Shown: positions 9,190 through 16,385 of the stretch, in pieces
How the letters are laid out: each line of letters begins with the position of its first letter
Numbering within the stretch: position 1 is the first letter of the stretch
Assembly: GCA_021531775.1 (NCBI GenBank)
Contig: JAFBIU010000011.1
Location: 41,029 to 105,028 of the forward strand
Direction: 5' to 3'
DNA from: Parabacteroides distasonis
GTDB lineage: Bacteria > Bacteroidota > Bacteroidia > Bacteroidales > Tannerellaceae
DNA: 64,000 bases
Notes under the pieces: generated by a model
The model's input: only the letters and a program-made list of their open reading frames with translations
Told to the model about the DNA's origin: nothing
Databases searched by the model: none
Translations under genes and position numbers: made by a program

Positions 9190-9537
9190 ATGGATTTAAT
9201 CAAGATTGCCGAAGAGGCATTTGCTACCAAGAAGGAGCTTCCTTCTTTCAAGAGCGGTGACACGATCACAGTTGCTTATCGTATTAAAGAGGGTAACAAG
9301 GAGCGTATCCAGCAGTATAGAGGTGTGGTTATCCGCATTTCTGGTCATGGTGACAAGAAGCGCTTCACCGTTCGTAAGATGTCTGACAATGTCGGTGTAG
9401 AAAGAATTTTCCCGATCGAGTCTCCGTTTATCGAGAACATCGTAGTGAACAAAGTTGGTAAGGTTCGTCGTGCCAAATTGTATTATCTGCGTGCTCTTAC
9501 AGGTAAGAAAGCAAGAATCAAGGAAAAGAGAGTCTAA
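9190..9537 (+). CDS. rplS: 50S ribosomal protein L19
   Basis: The 115-residue basic protein matches L19 in length and motifs: FKSGDTITVAYRIKEGNKER in the first half, then QQYRGVVIRISGHG, and VERIFPIESPFIENI with VRRAKLYYLRALTGKKARI at the C-terminus. L19 sits at the 30S-50S interface of the ribosome. The gene stands alone here between two terminators, whereas in many bacteria it follows trmD. A one-mismatch -7 box (TTATTTTG) lies near 9097. The gene is intact. Confidence 0.98.
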   Translation: MDLIKIAEEAFATKKELPSFKSGDTITVAYRIKEGNKERIQQYRGVVIRISGHGDKKRFTVRKMSDNVGVERIFPIESPFIENIVVNKVGKVRRAKLYYLRALTGKKARIKEKRV

Positions 9538-9562
9538 TCTCCCTGCCGGTTCAAAGCATAAG

Positions 9563-9597
9563 AAAGGCTGTCTCCCTAACAGGAGATGGCCTTTTTT
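9563..9597 (+). terminator. Rho-independent terminator after rplS
   Basis: A stem of AAAGGC-GTCTCC type (9563-9575) pairs with GGAGATGGCC (9582-9591) with two G-U pairs, followed by six T. It ends the rplS transcript. Confidence 0.75.
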
Positions 9598-9632
9598 ATA
9601 AAAATATAAGAATAGCGTTTTGATTTATTTCT

Positions 9633-9640
9633 TATGTTTG
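9633..9640 (+). promoter_or_regulatory. Candidate -7 box of the ferritin gene
   Basis: TATGTTTG is a perfect TAnnTTTG match 41 bases before the ferritin start codon. No -33 element at the usual 19-21-base spacing is visible. Confidence 0.5.
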
Positions 9641-9681
9641 CGGCACAAAAAAGAAACGTATAATTTAGAAAGGGTATTATT

Positions 9682-10164
9682 ATGGTAATGAGTCAGAAAT
9701 TGGCTGAAGCTTTCAACGCTCAGGTCAACGCAGAGATGTGGTCATCCAATCTCTATTTATCAATGTCTGTTTATTTCAAGAAGAACGGTTTGGACGGTTT
9801 TGCTCACTGGATGGCAAAGCAGGCTGACGAGGAATTGGAACATGCACACAAGATGATCGATTTCGCGATCGATCGCGGTGGTGATGTGGTCATTGGTCAA
9901 ATCAACGTCGTGCCGACAGCTTGGGGTAACCCGACAGAAGTGTTTGAGCATGTCTATAAACACGAACAGTATGTATCGGAGTTGATCGACAAGATGGTAG
10001 ATATCGCTGCTGAGGATAAGGACCATGCTTCTACAGACTTCCTGTTTGGTTTCGTACGTGAGCAGGTAGAAGAGGAGTCAACAGCCCGCAAGATTGTGGA
10101 TGAGTTGAAGAACTATGGCGAATGCCATATCGGTATCTTAGACCATAAGTTAGGAAAGAGATAA
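9682..10164 (+). CDS. ftnA: Non-haem ferritin
   Basis: The 160-residue protein is a bacterial ferritin of the FtnA type. It has the four-helix bundle with ferroxidase ligands: NAEMWSSNLYLSMSVYF in helix A, a DEELEHAHKMIDF ExxH pair in helix B, and REQVEEESTARKIVDEL in helix D. It stores iron as ferric mineral in a 24-subunit cytoplasmic shell and oxidises Fe2+ in the process. It stands alone between terminators. Translation could start at either of two ATG codons two apart (MVM); the first is used here. Confidence 0.95.
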   Translation: MVMSQKLAEAFNAQVNAEMWSSNLYLSMSVYFKKNGLDGFAHWMAKQADEELEHAHKMIDFAIDRGGDVVIGQINVVPTAWGNPTEVFEHVYKHEQYVSELIDKMVDIAAEDKDHASTDFLFGFVREQVEEESTARKIVDELKNYGECHIGILDHKLGKR

Positions 10165-10189
10165 TCTACTGACACGTAGTGGTTTATAA

Positions 10190-10228
10190 AAGAGGCGGTT
10201 TGGAAGAGATTCCAGCCGCCTCTTGTTT
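10190..10228. terminator. Bidirectional terminator between ferritin and GH51 genes
   Basis: AAGAGGCGG (10190-10198) pairs with CCGCCTCTT (10216-10224), with an extra inner TTGGAA/TTCCAG stem, and is followed by a T-rich run. The convergent genes on both sides make a two-way role likely. Confidence 0.75.
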
Positions 10229-10246
10229 TGATAGGTATGCCTATTC

Positions 10247-11800
10247 CTATTTGATCTCGACGGTCACGATGGACTTGGCCGGCAATTTGACGGTCAGTTG
10301 TCCAGCTTTGTAAGAGGCACCTTTGAAAGCAGCCAACTGCACGGTGTTCGGTTTCTCGAAAGTGTTGCAGGCACGGAGAGTCTCACCGGTCAGCACCTGT
10401 GCATCGGTCAATTTTTGGGCGTTAGTGCCACGTACGTCACAAGCTACCTCCATCGAACGGGTCGGATCGATGTTGACCAACGTGATGTGGATGGCTCCGC
10501 TCGCATCTTTCGAGGCAGTTGCACTAATGGCCGGCAACGAGCGTCCTTCGCGTTCGTAGTTGACACAGTCGAGGGTGAGGGGCAGGAGGGTGGCATCCTG
10601 ATGCACCTTGTACATGTCGAACAGGTGGTAGGTCGGTGTGACGATCATCTTTTCGTCCTGGGTGAAGATCATGGCTTGCAAGACATTGACCATCTGGGCG
10701 ATGTTGGCCATCTTGACACGATCTGCATGACGGTGGAAGATGTTCAAGGTCAGACCGGCCAAAAGTGCATCACGCAAGGTGTTCTGCTGGAAGAGGAAGC
10801 CCGGATTCGTTCCCGGTTCCACATCGTACCAGGCACCCCATTCATCCACGATCAGTCCCAGACGTTTCTCCGGGTCATACTGATCCATGATGGAAGAGTG
10901 GCGTTCGATCAACTCCTCCATGTGAGCTGCTTTTTCCAAGGTGCGGAAGTATTCGTTGTCATCAAACAACGTTGCACTACCCTTTTTGTCCCATGTGTTG
11001 GGCACCGTATAATAATGTAGCGAAATACCGTTCATTGCATGCAGTGGAATGTTTTCCATCAATGTCCGCATCCACTTGTAGTCACCTTCGCTGGGACCAC
11101 CGGCGATCTTGAACAGCTGGTTCGTACCGTAGTTGCGGCAATAGGTGGCATACCGACGGTAATTCTCGGCATAACCGGCAGGTGACATGTTACCGCCACA
11201 TCCCCAGTTCTCGTTGCCGACACCCCAGAATTTGACTTTCCAAGGTTGCTCACGTCCATTCTGCCGACGCAGGTTGGCCATGGGGCTCTCCCCGTCGAAG
11301 GTGATGTATTCCACCCATTTCGACATCTCTTCGACCGTACCGCTACCTAAGTTTCCGCAGATGTAGGGTTCCGTTTCCAACACTTCGCACAAGTTGAGGA
11401 ACTCGTGTGTACCGAAACTGTTGTCTTCCGTCACGCCACCCCAATGGGTATTGACCATCTTCGGACGTTGTTCACGTGGACCGATACCATCCATCCAGTG
11501 GTATTCATCGGCAAAACAGCCACCCGGCCAACGCAGATTGGGGATCTTGATCTTTTTCAGGGCAGCAATGACATCGTTACGGACACCATTCGTGTTGGGG
11601 ATGTCGGAATCTTCACCCACCCACAGACCGCCATAAATGCAATGGCCGAGGTGTTCGGAAAACTGTCCATAGATATGACGACTGATGGTCACGGTACCCT
11701 GATCGGCATTTACCGTGAGTTTGGCACGCTCTTGTGCAGAGAGGAAAGGAGCTGCAATTGCCAACAGCAAAAGGGCCCAGCTGAATTTTCGCGTATTCAT
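10247..11800 (-). CDS. Secreted alpha-L-arabinofuranosidase, GH51 (short form)
   Basis: The 517-residue protein has a signal peptide ([14 protein letters not shown], cut near residue 22). The GH51 catalytic barrel starts with [21 protein letters not shown]. The acid/base glutamate lies in [12 protein letters not shown] (about residue 195) and the likely nucleophile in [12 protein letters not shown] (about residue 315). The C-terminal part is the usual beta-sandwich domain. It is clearly a different subfamily from the 654-residue GH51 enzyme 1.2 kb away, which has an extra N-terminal domain. Both release L-arabinofuranose. It lies divergently to the histidine-kinase-like gene. Confidence 0.93.
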   Translation of the reverse strand: MNTRKFSWALLLLAIAAPFLSAQERAKLTVNADQGTVTISRHIYGQFSEHLGHCIYGGLWVGEDSDIPNTNGVRNDVIAALKKIKIPNLRWPGGCFADEYHWMDGIGPREQRPKMVNTHWGGVTEDNSFGTHEFLNLCEVLETEPYICGNLGSGTVEEMSKWVEYITFDGESPMANLRRQNGREQPWKVKFWGVGNENWGCGGNMSPAGYAENYRRYATYCRNYGTNQLFKIAGGPSEGDYKWMRTLMENIPLHAMNGISLHYYTVPNTWDKKGSATLFDDNEYFRTLEKAAHMEELIERHSSIMDQYDPEKRLGLIVDEWGAWYDVEPGTNPGFLFQQNTLRDALLAGLTLNIFHRHADRVKMANIAQMVNVLQAMIFTQDEKMIVTPTYHLFDMYKVHQDATLLPLTLDCVNYEREGRSLPAISATASKDASGAIHITLVNIDPTRSMEVACDVRGTNAQKLTDAQVLTGETLRACNTFEKPNTVQLAAFKGASYKAGQLTVKLPAKSIVTVEIK

Positions 11801-11831
11801 GATATTTAAAAATTAAATTGTTATGTGGAGG

Positions 11832-11839
11832 CAAATATA
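11832..11839 (-). promoter_or_regulatory. Candidate -7 box of the short GH51 gene
   Basis: Minus-strand TATATTTG fits TAnnTTTG and is 31 bases upstream of the start codon at 11800. Confidence 0.55.
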
Positions 11840-11871
11840 AAAATAATGTATGAATTATTGAATAAAATGCC

Positions 11872-11879
11872 TATTTTTG
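11872..11879 (+). promoter_or_regulatory. Candidate -7 box of the kinase-like gene
   Basis: TATTTTTG fits TAnnTTTG and lies 43 bases before the start codon at 11923. It is arranged back to back with the GH51 promoter. Confidence 0.5.
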
Positions 11880-11922
11880 TCCCGTATAAATGATTGATAA
11901 TATCGTATAAACACAGTTTGCA

Positions 11923-13464
11923 ATGAGAATCACTACATTTATCCTATTGTTCGTGCTGCTATTGGGCGGACATGCAATGGCACAGAGTGGTGCCGAATGG
12001 CAGAAACAGGCCGAGTCAAGTCTGCAGAAACATGATCATGTACAGGCTCGGTATCAGTTTCAACAGGCTTATCAGGCCTTTGCCAATGCGGAACAATATG
12101 CTGAGGCAACGGCTACCGGTGTCAAGGCTTGTGCACTCTATTACCAGTACTATGCCTATAAGGAGGCCTTTGACCTCTGTCGTCAGATTGACTATCTGAT
12201 TCTGACAGGCGAACAGAAGTTTCAACGCCCCATGCCGGAATTGCATTTTCTGGTGGCCAAGGAGCGGATGCAGATGTATGTGCAGTTGAAGAACAGTGAG
12301 CAGGCACAGGTCCAGCTGTCCCGTATGCAGGATTTGGCGGGTCAAGCCGGCAACCAGTCGCTCAACGATGAATTGCTTTACACGCAAGCTGGTTTTTATT
12401 ACACCTTCGGGCAGGATGCCAAGGGGGACGACTGTTTCCAGCAATTGGTGACCCGCTACAAGGAGAAGAAGGAGTACAACAAGGTGAGTGAGTGCTATAA
12501 GAACTTGATCTCGATTGCCAGTGCAGCCGGCAATGCTCCTTTGGTCGAGCAGACGTATGAGAAATACATCATCTGGACCGATTCGGTCAAGGCTCTGAAT
12601 GCCCAAGATGAATACAATATCCTGAAGAAACAGTATGAGGACAGCTTGCAGACCGTTACTGATCGGGATGATACCATTCGAGGCAAACAGTATCTGATTG
12701 TCTCGCTTTGTACCCTGTTGGTGATTTTGGGTGTCGTCTTGGTCGTTGGCGGCTTGGGACTGATGCGCTTGTTGGTACTCAACCGGAAGTTGAAGAACAA
12801 TATTCAGATTGCGAATGAGCACAACGAGCTGAAAAGCCGCTTTATTTGTAGTGTCTCGTCGCAGATGAAGCCGACCCTCGACAGTCTGGCCCAGACCGCT
12901 TCGTTGTTGCAGTCCTCCGCACCGGTTCAGGCAGGTCTGATGATTCAGCAGTTGCAGGCCTTGGATGGTTTTGCATCGCATATCGAGGAGCTCTCTTCGT
13001 TGGAGAATACCCTGATGGAGCCCTTTGAAACCCAACCCGTACAGACGGCTGCCTTGGCCAAACGATTGCAAGAGCAGGCCAAAGGCTGGATGAAACCGGG
13101 CGTGGAGTTGGCCGTTGATGTGGCTTCGTTGGAGATTCGGGTCAATGCCGCCCACCTGGAACGGGTTTTGTTGCATCTGCTCCAGAATGCAGCGGACCAT
13201 ACCGATAGCGGCAAGGTGAAATTAGAGTTTAAAAAGCGAGGAGCACATATCGGACAGTTCATCGTGACCGATACCGGATCGGGTATTGCGGAGGAGTTGC
13301 GTCCCGATCTGTTCAAGCCCTTCTCCGAACCCAAAGTGCTTTCGGAGGGAGATGGCTTGGGCCTGCCCATTTGTGCGTTGATTGCTGCCAAGATGAACGG
13401 GTCGTTGACCTTGGATCCCGACTATAAACGGGGCTGCCGGTTTGTCTTGGGATTGAGCGTTTAA
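11923..13464 (+). CDS. Membrane histidine-kinase-like protein lacking the phospho-acceptor histidine
   Basis: The 513-residue protein has a signal peptide (to about residue 21) and a helical TPR-like sensor region (about 25-250) rich in Q and Y. One membrane helix follows at about 257-284. The cytoplasmic part has a degenerate dimerisation helix and a C-terminal HATPase domain. The ATP site looks complete: N box HLLQNAADHT, G1 DTGSGI, F box LFKPF and G2 GDGLGLPIC. The H box, however, reads KSRFICSVSSQMKPTL, with serine (residue 313) where the histidine should be. It may be a pseudokinase, a phosphatase or a partner of another kinase. No response regulator is nearby. Confidence 0.8.
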   Translation: MRITTFILLFVLLLGGHAMAQSGAEWQKQAESSLQKHDHVQARYQFQQAYQAFANAEQYAEATATGVKACALYYQYYAYKEAFDLCRQIDYLILTGEQKFQRPMPELHFLVAKERMQMYVQLKNSEQAQVQLSRMQDLAGQAGNQSLNDELLYTQAGFYYTFGQDAKGDDCFQQLVTRYKEKKEYNKVSECYKNLISIASAAGNAPLVEQTYEKYIIWTDSVKALNAQDEYNILKKQYEDSLQTVTDRDDTIRGKQYLIVSLCTLLVILGVVLVVGGLGLMRLLVLNRKLKNNIQIANEHNELKSRFICSVSSQMKPTLDSLAQTASLLQSSAPVQAGLMIQQLQALDGFASHIEELSSLENTLMEPFETQPVQTAALAKRLQEQAKGWMKPGVELAVDVASLEIRVNAAHLERVLLHLLQNAADHTDSGKVKLEFKKRGAHIGQFIVTDTGSGIAEELRPDLFKPFSEPKVLSEGDGLGLPICALIAAKMNGSLTLDPDYKRGCRFVLGLSV

Positions 13465-13513
13465 AGGCTCCAAGGGCCTTTTCGTCGTCTATTTCACTTT
13501 TTTCGTCGATTTT

Positions 13514-13547
13514 TTTGGTCTTAAATGAAATCTATTTTTTACCTTTG
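13514..13547 (+). promoter_or_regulatory. Promoter reading into a gene-free interval
   Basis: TTTG at 13514-13517 and TACCTTTG at 13540-13547 give a consensus -33/-7 pair with a 22-base spacer. No open reading frame of note follows; instead there is a structured stretch ending in a terminator. Confidence 0.5.
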
Positions 13548-13553
13548 TTCTCA

Positions 13554-13697
13554 GAAAGAAGAAACAGGTTAAAAACTAAACCTTCTATGGGATATTGAGA
13601 ACAACAAGGAAAGAATAAACAAGGCACATTCGTGTTTTTTAAAGTTAACAATTTACTTTGGGTAAGCCCGATAGTGATATCCGGCTTACTTTTTTTT
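13554..13697 (+). ncRNA. Candidate small RNA with own promoter and terminator
   Basis: This stretch of about 145 bases lies between a consensus promoter (13514-13547) and a strong terminator (13662-13697) and has no credible reading frame. Possible stems are AGGTT/AACCT near 13567-13584, CAC/GTG near 13625-13634 and AAAGT/ACTTT near 13641-13658. The ends are inferred from promoter spacing and the terminator. Conserved Bacteroidales RNAs with exactly such ends are known, including a 6S-type RNA, but I cannot assign this to a family from sequence alone. Confidence 0.4.
13662..13697 (+). terminator. Terminator of the candidate small RNA
   Basis: GTAAGCC (13662-13668) pairs with GGCTTAC (13683-13689), followed by eight T. 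Directly after it come homopolymer runs of eight C and nine A. Confidence 0.7.
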
Positions 13698-13723
13698 GCC
13701 CCCCCCAAAAAAAAATCGAACAT

Positions 13724-13756
13724 AAAAAAAGGTGTTACAAATACATGTAACACCTT
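13724..13756 (-). terminator. Terminator of tRNA-Gly
   Basis: AAGGTGTTACA (13729-13739) and TGTAACACCTT (13746-13756) form an 11-bp perfect stem. The A-run at 13724-13730 becomes the U-run on the minus strand, so it ends the tRNA transcript. Confidence 0.75.
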
Positions 13757-13768
13757 GATTATTAGTTG

Positions 13769-13841
13769 AGCGGCAAACGGGACTCGAACCCGCGACCCTC
13801 GGCTTGGGAAGCCAATGCTCTACCAACTGAGCCATTGCCGC
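13769..13841 (-). tRNA. tRNA-Gly (CCC)
   Basis: The minus strand folds into a 73-base cloverleaf: acceptor GCGGCAA/TTGCCGC, D stem GCTC/GAGC, anticodon stem TTGGC/GCCGA with loop TTCCCAA, and T stem GCGGG/CCCGT with loop TTCGAGT. The anticodon is CCC (Gly, codon GGG). The CCA end is not encoded. A -7-like box TACATTTG lies upstream on the minus strand at 13871-13878. Confidence 0.93.
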
Positions 13842-13919
13842 CTTGAGCGATCAACCTCTGTTTATCGATGCAAATGTATATAAATTCTTTCGATAATCGC
13901 ACGATTAGGGTCTGAAAAT

Positions 13920-13950
13920 TTTCATCAGGGGTGAAAATAAACTATTTTTG
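13920..13950 (+). promoter_or_regulatory. Promoter of argB
   Basis: TTTC (13920-13923) and TATTTTTG (13943-13950) are separated by 19 bases, the standard Bacteroidota spacing. The argB ATG follows 30 bases downstream. Confidence 0.6.
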
Positions 13951-13980
13951 CACTCCGTATAATTGATAGACTCACGAAAA

Positions 13981-14748
13981 ATGGAAAAGTTGACACTGAT
14001 TAAAGTAGGCGGGAAGATTGTCGAAGAGGAGGAGACACTCCGCTCTTTGTTACGCGATTTTGCTGCTATCGAAGGATATAAGGTACTGGTTCATGGAGGT
14101 GGACGTTCAGCAACTCGTTTGGCTTCCCAGTTGGGTATTGAAAGTAAGATGGTCAATGGCCGACGAATCACCGACGCCGAGACCCTGAAGGTGGTTACCA
14201 TGGTCTATGGAGGACTGGTAAACAAGCATATTGTGGCTGGTTTGCAGGCCTTGGACGTGAATGCGTTGGGATTGACGGGTGCCGACATGAATCTGATGCG
14301 TTCGGTCAAACGACCTGTAGCCGAAGTGGATTATGGGTATGTAGGCGATGTGAAGGAGGTCAATGCCGATCTGTTGGCCACCCTGATTCACCAAGGGGTT
14401 GTGCCTGTCTTGGCTCCCTTGACGCACGACAAACAGGGGAACCTGCTCAATACGAATGCCGATACGATTGCCGGAGAGGCAGCCAAGGCATTGGCACGCC
14501 ATTTCGATGTCACGTTGGTATTCTGCTTTGAAAAGAAGGGAGTCCTGCTGGATGAACACGACGATGAGAGTGTCATTCCGGAGATCGACCGGACCGCTTT
14601 CCAGCAATATGTGGCACAGGGTGTCATCCAGGGAGGTATGATCCCCAAATTGGAAAATGCCTACCAGGCCATTGATGCCGGGGTGAAGGAGGTGATCATT
14701 ACGCAGGCCTCGGAAATCCATTTGGGCAAAGGCACGCGCGTACACTAA
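13981..14748 (+). CDS. argB: Acetylglutamate kinase (possibly N-succinylglutamate kinase)
   Basis: The 255-residue protein is an amino-acid kinase with the ArgB order of motifs: LIKVGGKIVE at the start, LVHGGGRSAT near residue 37, NTNADTIAGEAAKA near residue 160 and GGMIPKLENA near residue 218. It phosphorylates the gamma-carboxylate of N-acylated glutamate in arginine synthesis. Bacteroides species are known to use N-succinyl intermediates in this pathway, so the natural substrate may be N-succinylglutamate; that is family knowledge, not visible here. No other arginine genes lie in the window. The ATG at 13981 is preferred to an upstream TTG at 13963. Confidence 0.93.
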   Translation: MEKLTLIKVGGKIVEEEETLRSLLRDFAAIEGYKVLVHGGGRSATRLASQLGIESKMVNGRRITDAETLKVVTMVYGGLVNKHIVAGLQALDVNALGLTGADMNLMRSVKRPVAEVDYGYVGDVKEVNADLLATLIHQGVVPVLAPLTHDKQGNLLNTNADTIAGEAAKALARHFDVTLVFCFEKKGVLLDEHDDESVIPEIDRTAFQQYVAQGVIQGGMIPKLENAYQAIDAGVKEVIITQASEIHLGKGTRVH

Positions 14749-14881
14749 ACAGCAGCCAGACTGCCCAAAGCCGGATATCCGGAAACTGGTAGAGAGCATC
14801 AGTGGCCAAACTGGCCAATAATGGAGTAAAACTGGCTAATAATTGTTTAAACCAAACGAATCCTGATCCTGTTTTTCTTTA

Positions 14882-14889
14882 TACGTTTG
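14882..14889 (+). promoter_or_regulatory. Candidate -7 box of the DUF3943 gene
   Basis: TACGTTTG matches TAnnTTTG 23 bases before the start codon at 14913. Confidence 0.5.
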
Positions 14890-14912
14890 CAACCTGATAG
14901 ACGTGAACAGAT

Positions 14913-16385
14913 ATGAGAAAAATAGGATTGATACTGTGGATGTGGGGTATGGTATGTGTGGCTTTCGCGCAACACTTTCCGGAGGTTCCTCCTCGTACAT
15001 ACGTAAGTGATACCACCCTGTTTACCCCGAAGAAACCCTGGGTGGCAGCGGGTGAGACCTTTGGTTTGAATATGTTGGTTTGGGGGTTTGACCGGTTTGT
15101 GATGGGTGCGGATTTTGCGAAAATCAACGGTCATACCATCCAGCAGAATTTCAAGACCGGTCCTGTTTGGGATACAGACAAGTTCTCGACCAATCTGTTT
15201 TCCCATCCCTACCATGGCTCGTTGTATTTCAATGCGGCCCGTAGCAATGGCATGAACTTCTGGCAATCCATCCCCTTTTCGGCGGGTGGCAGCTTGATGT
15301 GGGAGTTTTTCATGGAGGTGGAGCCGCCCTCCATCAATGATATGTTGGCCACAACCTTTGGCGGCATCGAATTGGGAGAGGTTACCTACCGGTTGTCGGA
15401 CCTTTTCATTGACGACCGTACTACCGGTGCAGAACGCATTGGACGGGAGTTGCTGGTGGGCATCTTTTCGCCTGTACGGGCCTTCAATCGCTTGCTGAAT
15501 GGTGACTCTTGGCGTTATCGGCCGACGAAGGGGCGTTCATTCGCTTCGGTTCCTGTCAATTTTATCCTTGGTTTAGGTACCCGTTTCCTGGCGGAACAGG
15601 AGGGTTCCAAGCATGGAACAACCAGTATGAACCTGTCGCTCCGGCTGGATTATGGCGATCCGTTCCATGATGAGGCCTATTCGCCTTATGAATGGTTCCA
15701 GTTTCGGGTGGGGATGGACTTCTTCTCGAAACAGCCCCTGTTCAGTGAAGTGAATGCGATCGGTGCGATTTGGGGCAAGCGGGTGTGGCAGAAGGACAAT
15801 CGCTCGTTGGCGGCCGGTGTGTTCCAGCACTTTGACTATTACGATTCGGAATTACGTACGAACAGTACGAAGGAGGTGGCTCCCTACCGTATTTCCGAAG
15901 CGGCAGCCTTCGGTGGCGGATTGATCTATTATCGGGCGGCAGAACCCAGCAGTCCGGTGGATATCTTCGGTGAGTTGTATGTCAATGGTGTGGCGTTGGG
16001 AGCCAGCATCTCCGACTACATGCTGCTGGAAGAGCGCGACTACAACTTGGGAAGTGGCTATAGTGTGAAGGCCTTCTCCGGTCTGGCCTATAAAAAGAAG
16101 TGGGCACTCCTGTTGAATTTGGAGAACTATCACCTTTTCACCTGGAAAGGGTATGATCCGGAGATCGACTGGAGTACGGCGGACATCGCCTCCTTGAATG
16201 TGCAAGGCGACCGTAGCAATGCCCGTCTGACCATTTTCAGCACCAAGATCAGCTATCAGTTCCAGCCTCGGTGGAGTGTGGTCTTGAGCAATCGCTACTT
16301 TACCCGCCATACACGTTATACCTATTATGATAATGTCCGCAGTTCTACCTACGATGTATTGCTGAAGCTCTGTTATCGGCTTTGA
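14913..16385 (+). CDS. DUF3943 family outer-membrane-like protein
   Basis: The 490-residue protein starts with a signal peptide (GMVCVAFAQ, cut near residue 19). The first third has the DUF3943 pattern: GLNMLVWGFDRFVM, then FKTGPVWDTDKFSTNLFSHP, a PYHGSLYFNAARSNG stretch, and a TFGGIELGEVTYRLSDLF helix. The rest is rich in alternating hydrophobic and aromatic residues and ends with KLCYRL, as in beta-barrel proteins. I infer an outer-membrane barrel; its role is unknown. The last 13 bases overlap the convergent ABC-F gene. Confidence 0.75.
   Translation: MRKIGLILWMWGMVCVAFAQHFPEVPPRTYVSDTTLFTPKKPWVAAGETFGLNMLVWGFDRFVMGADFAKINGHTIQQNFKTGPVWDTDKFSTNLFSHPYHGSLYFNAARSNGMNFWQSIPFSAGGSLMWEFFMEVEPPSINDMLATTFGGIELGEVTYRLSDLFIDDRTTGAERIGRELLVGIFSPVRAFNRLLNGDSWRYRPTKGRSFASVPVNFILGLGTRFLAEQEGSKHGTTSMNLSLRLDYGDPFHDEAYSPYEWFQFRVGMDFFSKQPLFSEVNAIGAIWGKRVWQKDNRSLAAGVFQHFDYYDSELRTNSTKEVAPYRISEAAAFGGGLIYYRAAEPSSPVDIFGELYVNGVALGASISDYMLLEERDYNLGSGYSVKAFSGLAYKKKWALLLNLENYHLFTWKGYDPEIDWSTADIASLNVQGDRSNARLTIFSTKISYQFQPRWSVVLSNRYFTRHTRYTYYDNVRSSTYDVLLKLCYRL

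Noticed and set aside
12016..13200. Minus-strand frame of nearly 400 codons
   Set aside because: It mirrors the kinase-like gene, is rich in Q, L and H as antisense frames are, and has no promoter or motif.
13464..13485. Hairpin of AAGGC/GGCCTT after the kinase-like gene as a terminator
   Set aside because: The stem is only about five pairs and the T-run is short, so it is left out of the feature list.
13698..13715. C8-A9 homopolymer run as a phase-variation switch
   Set aside because: It lies outside any gene or promoter I can define, just after a terminator, so slippage would have no obvious effect.
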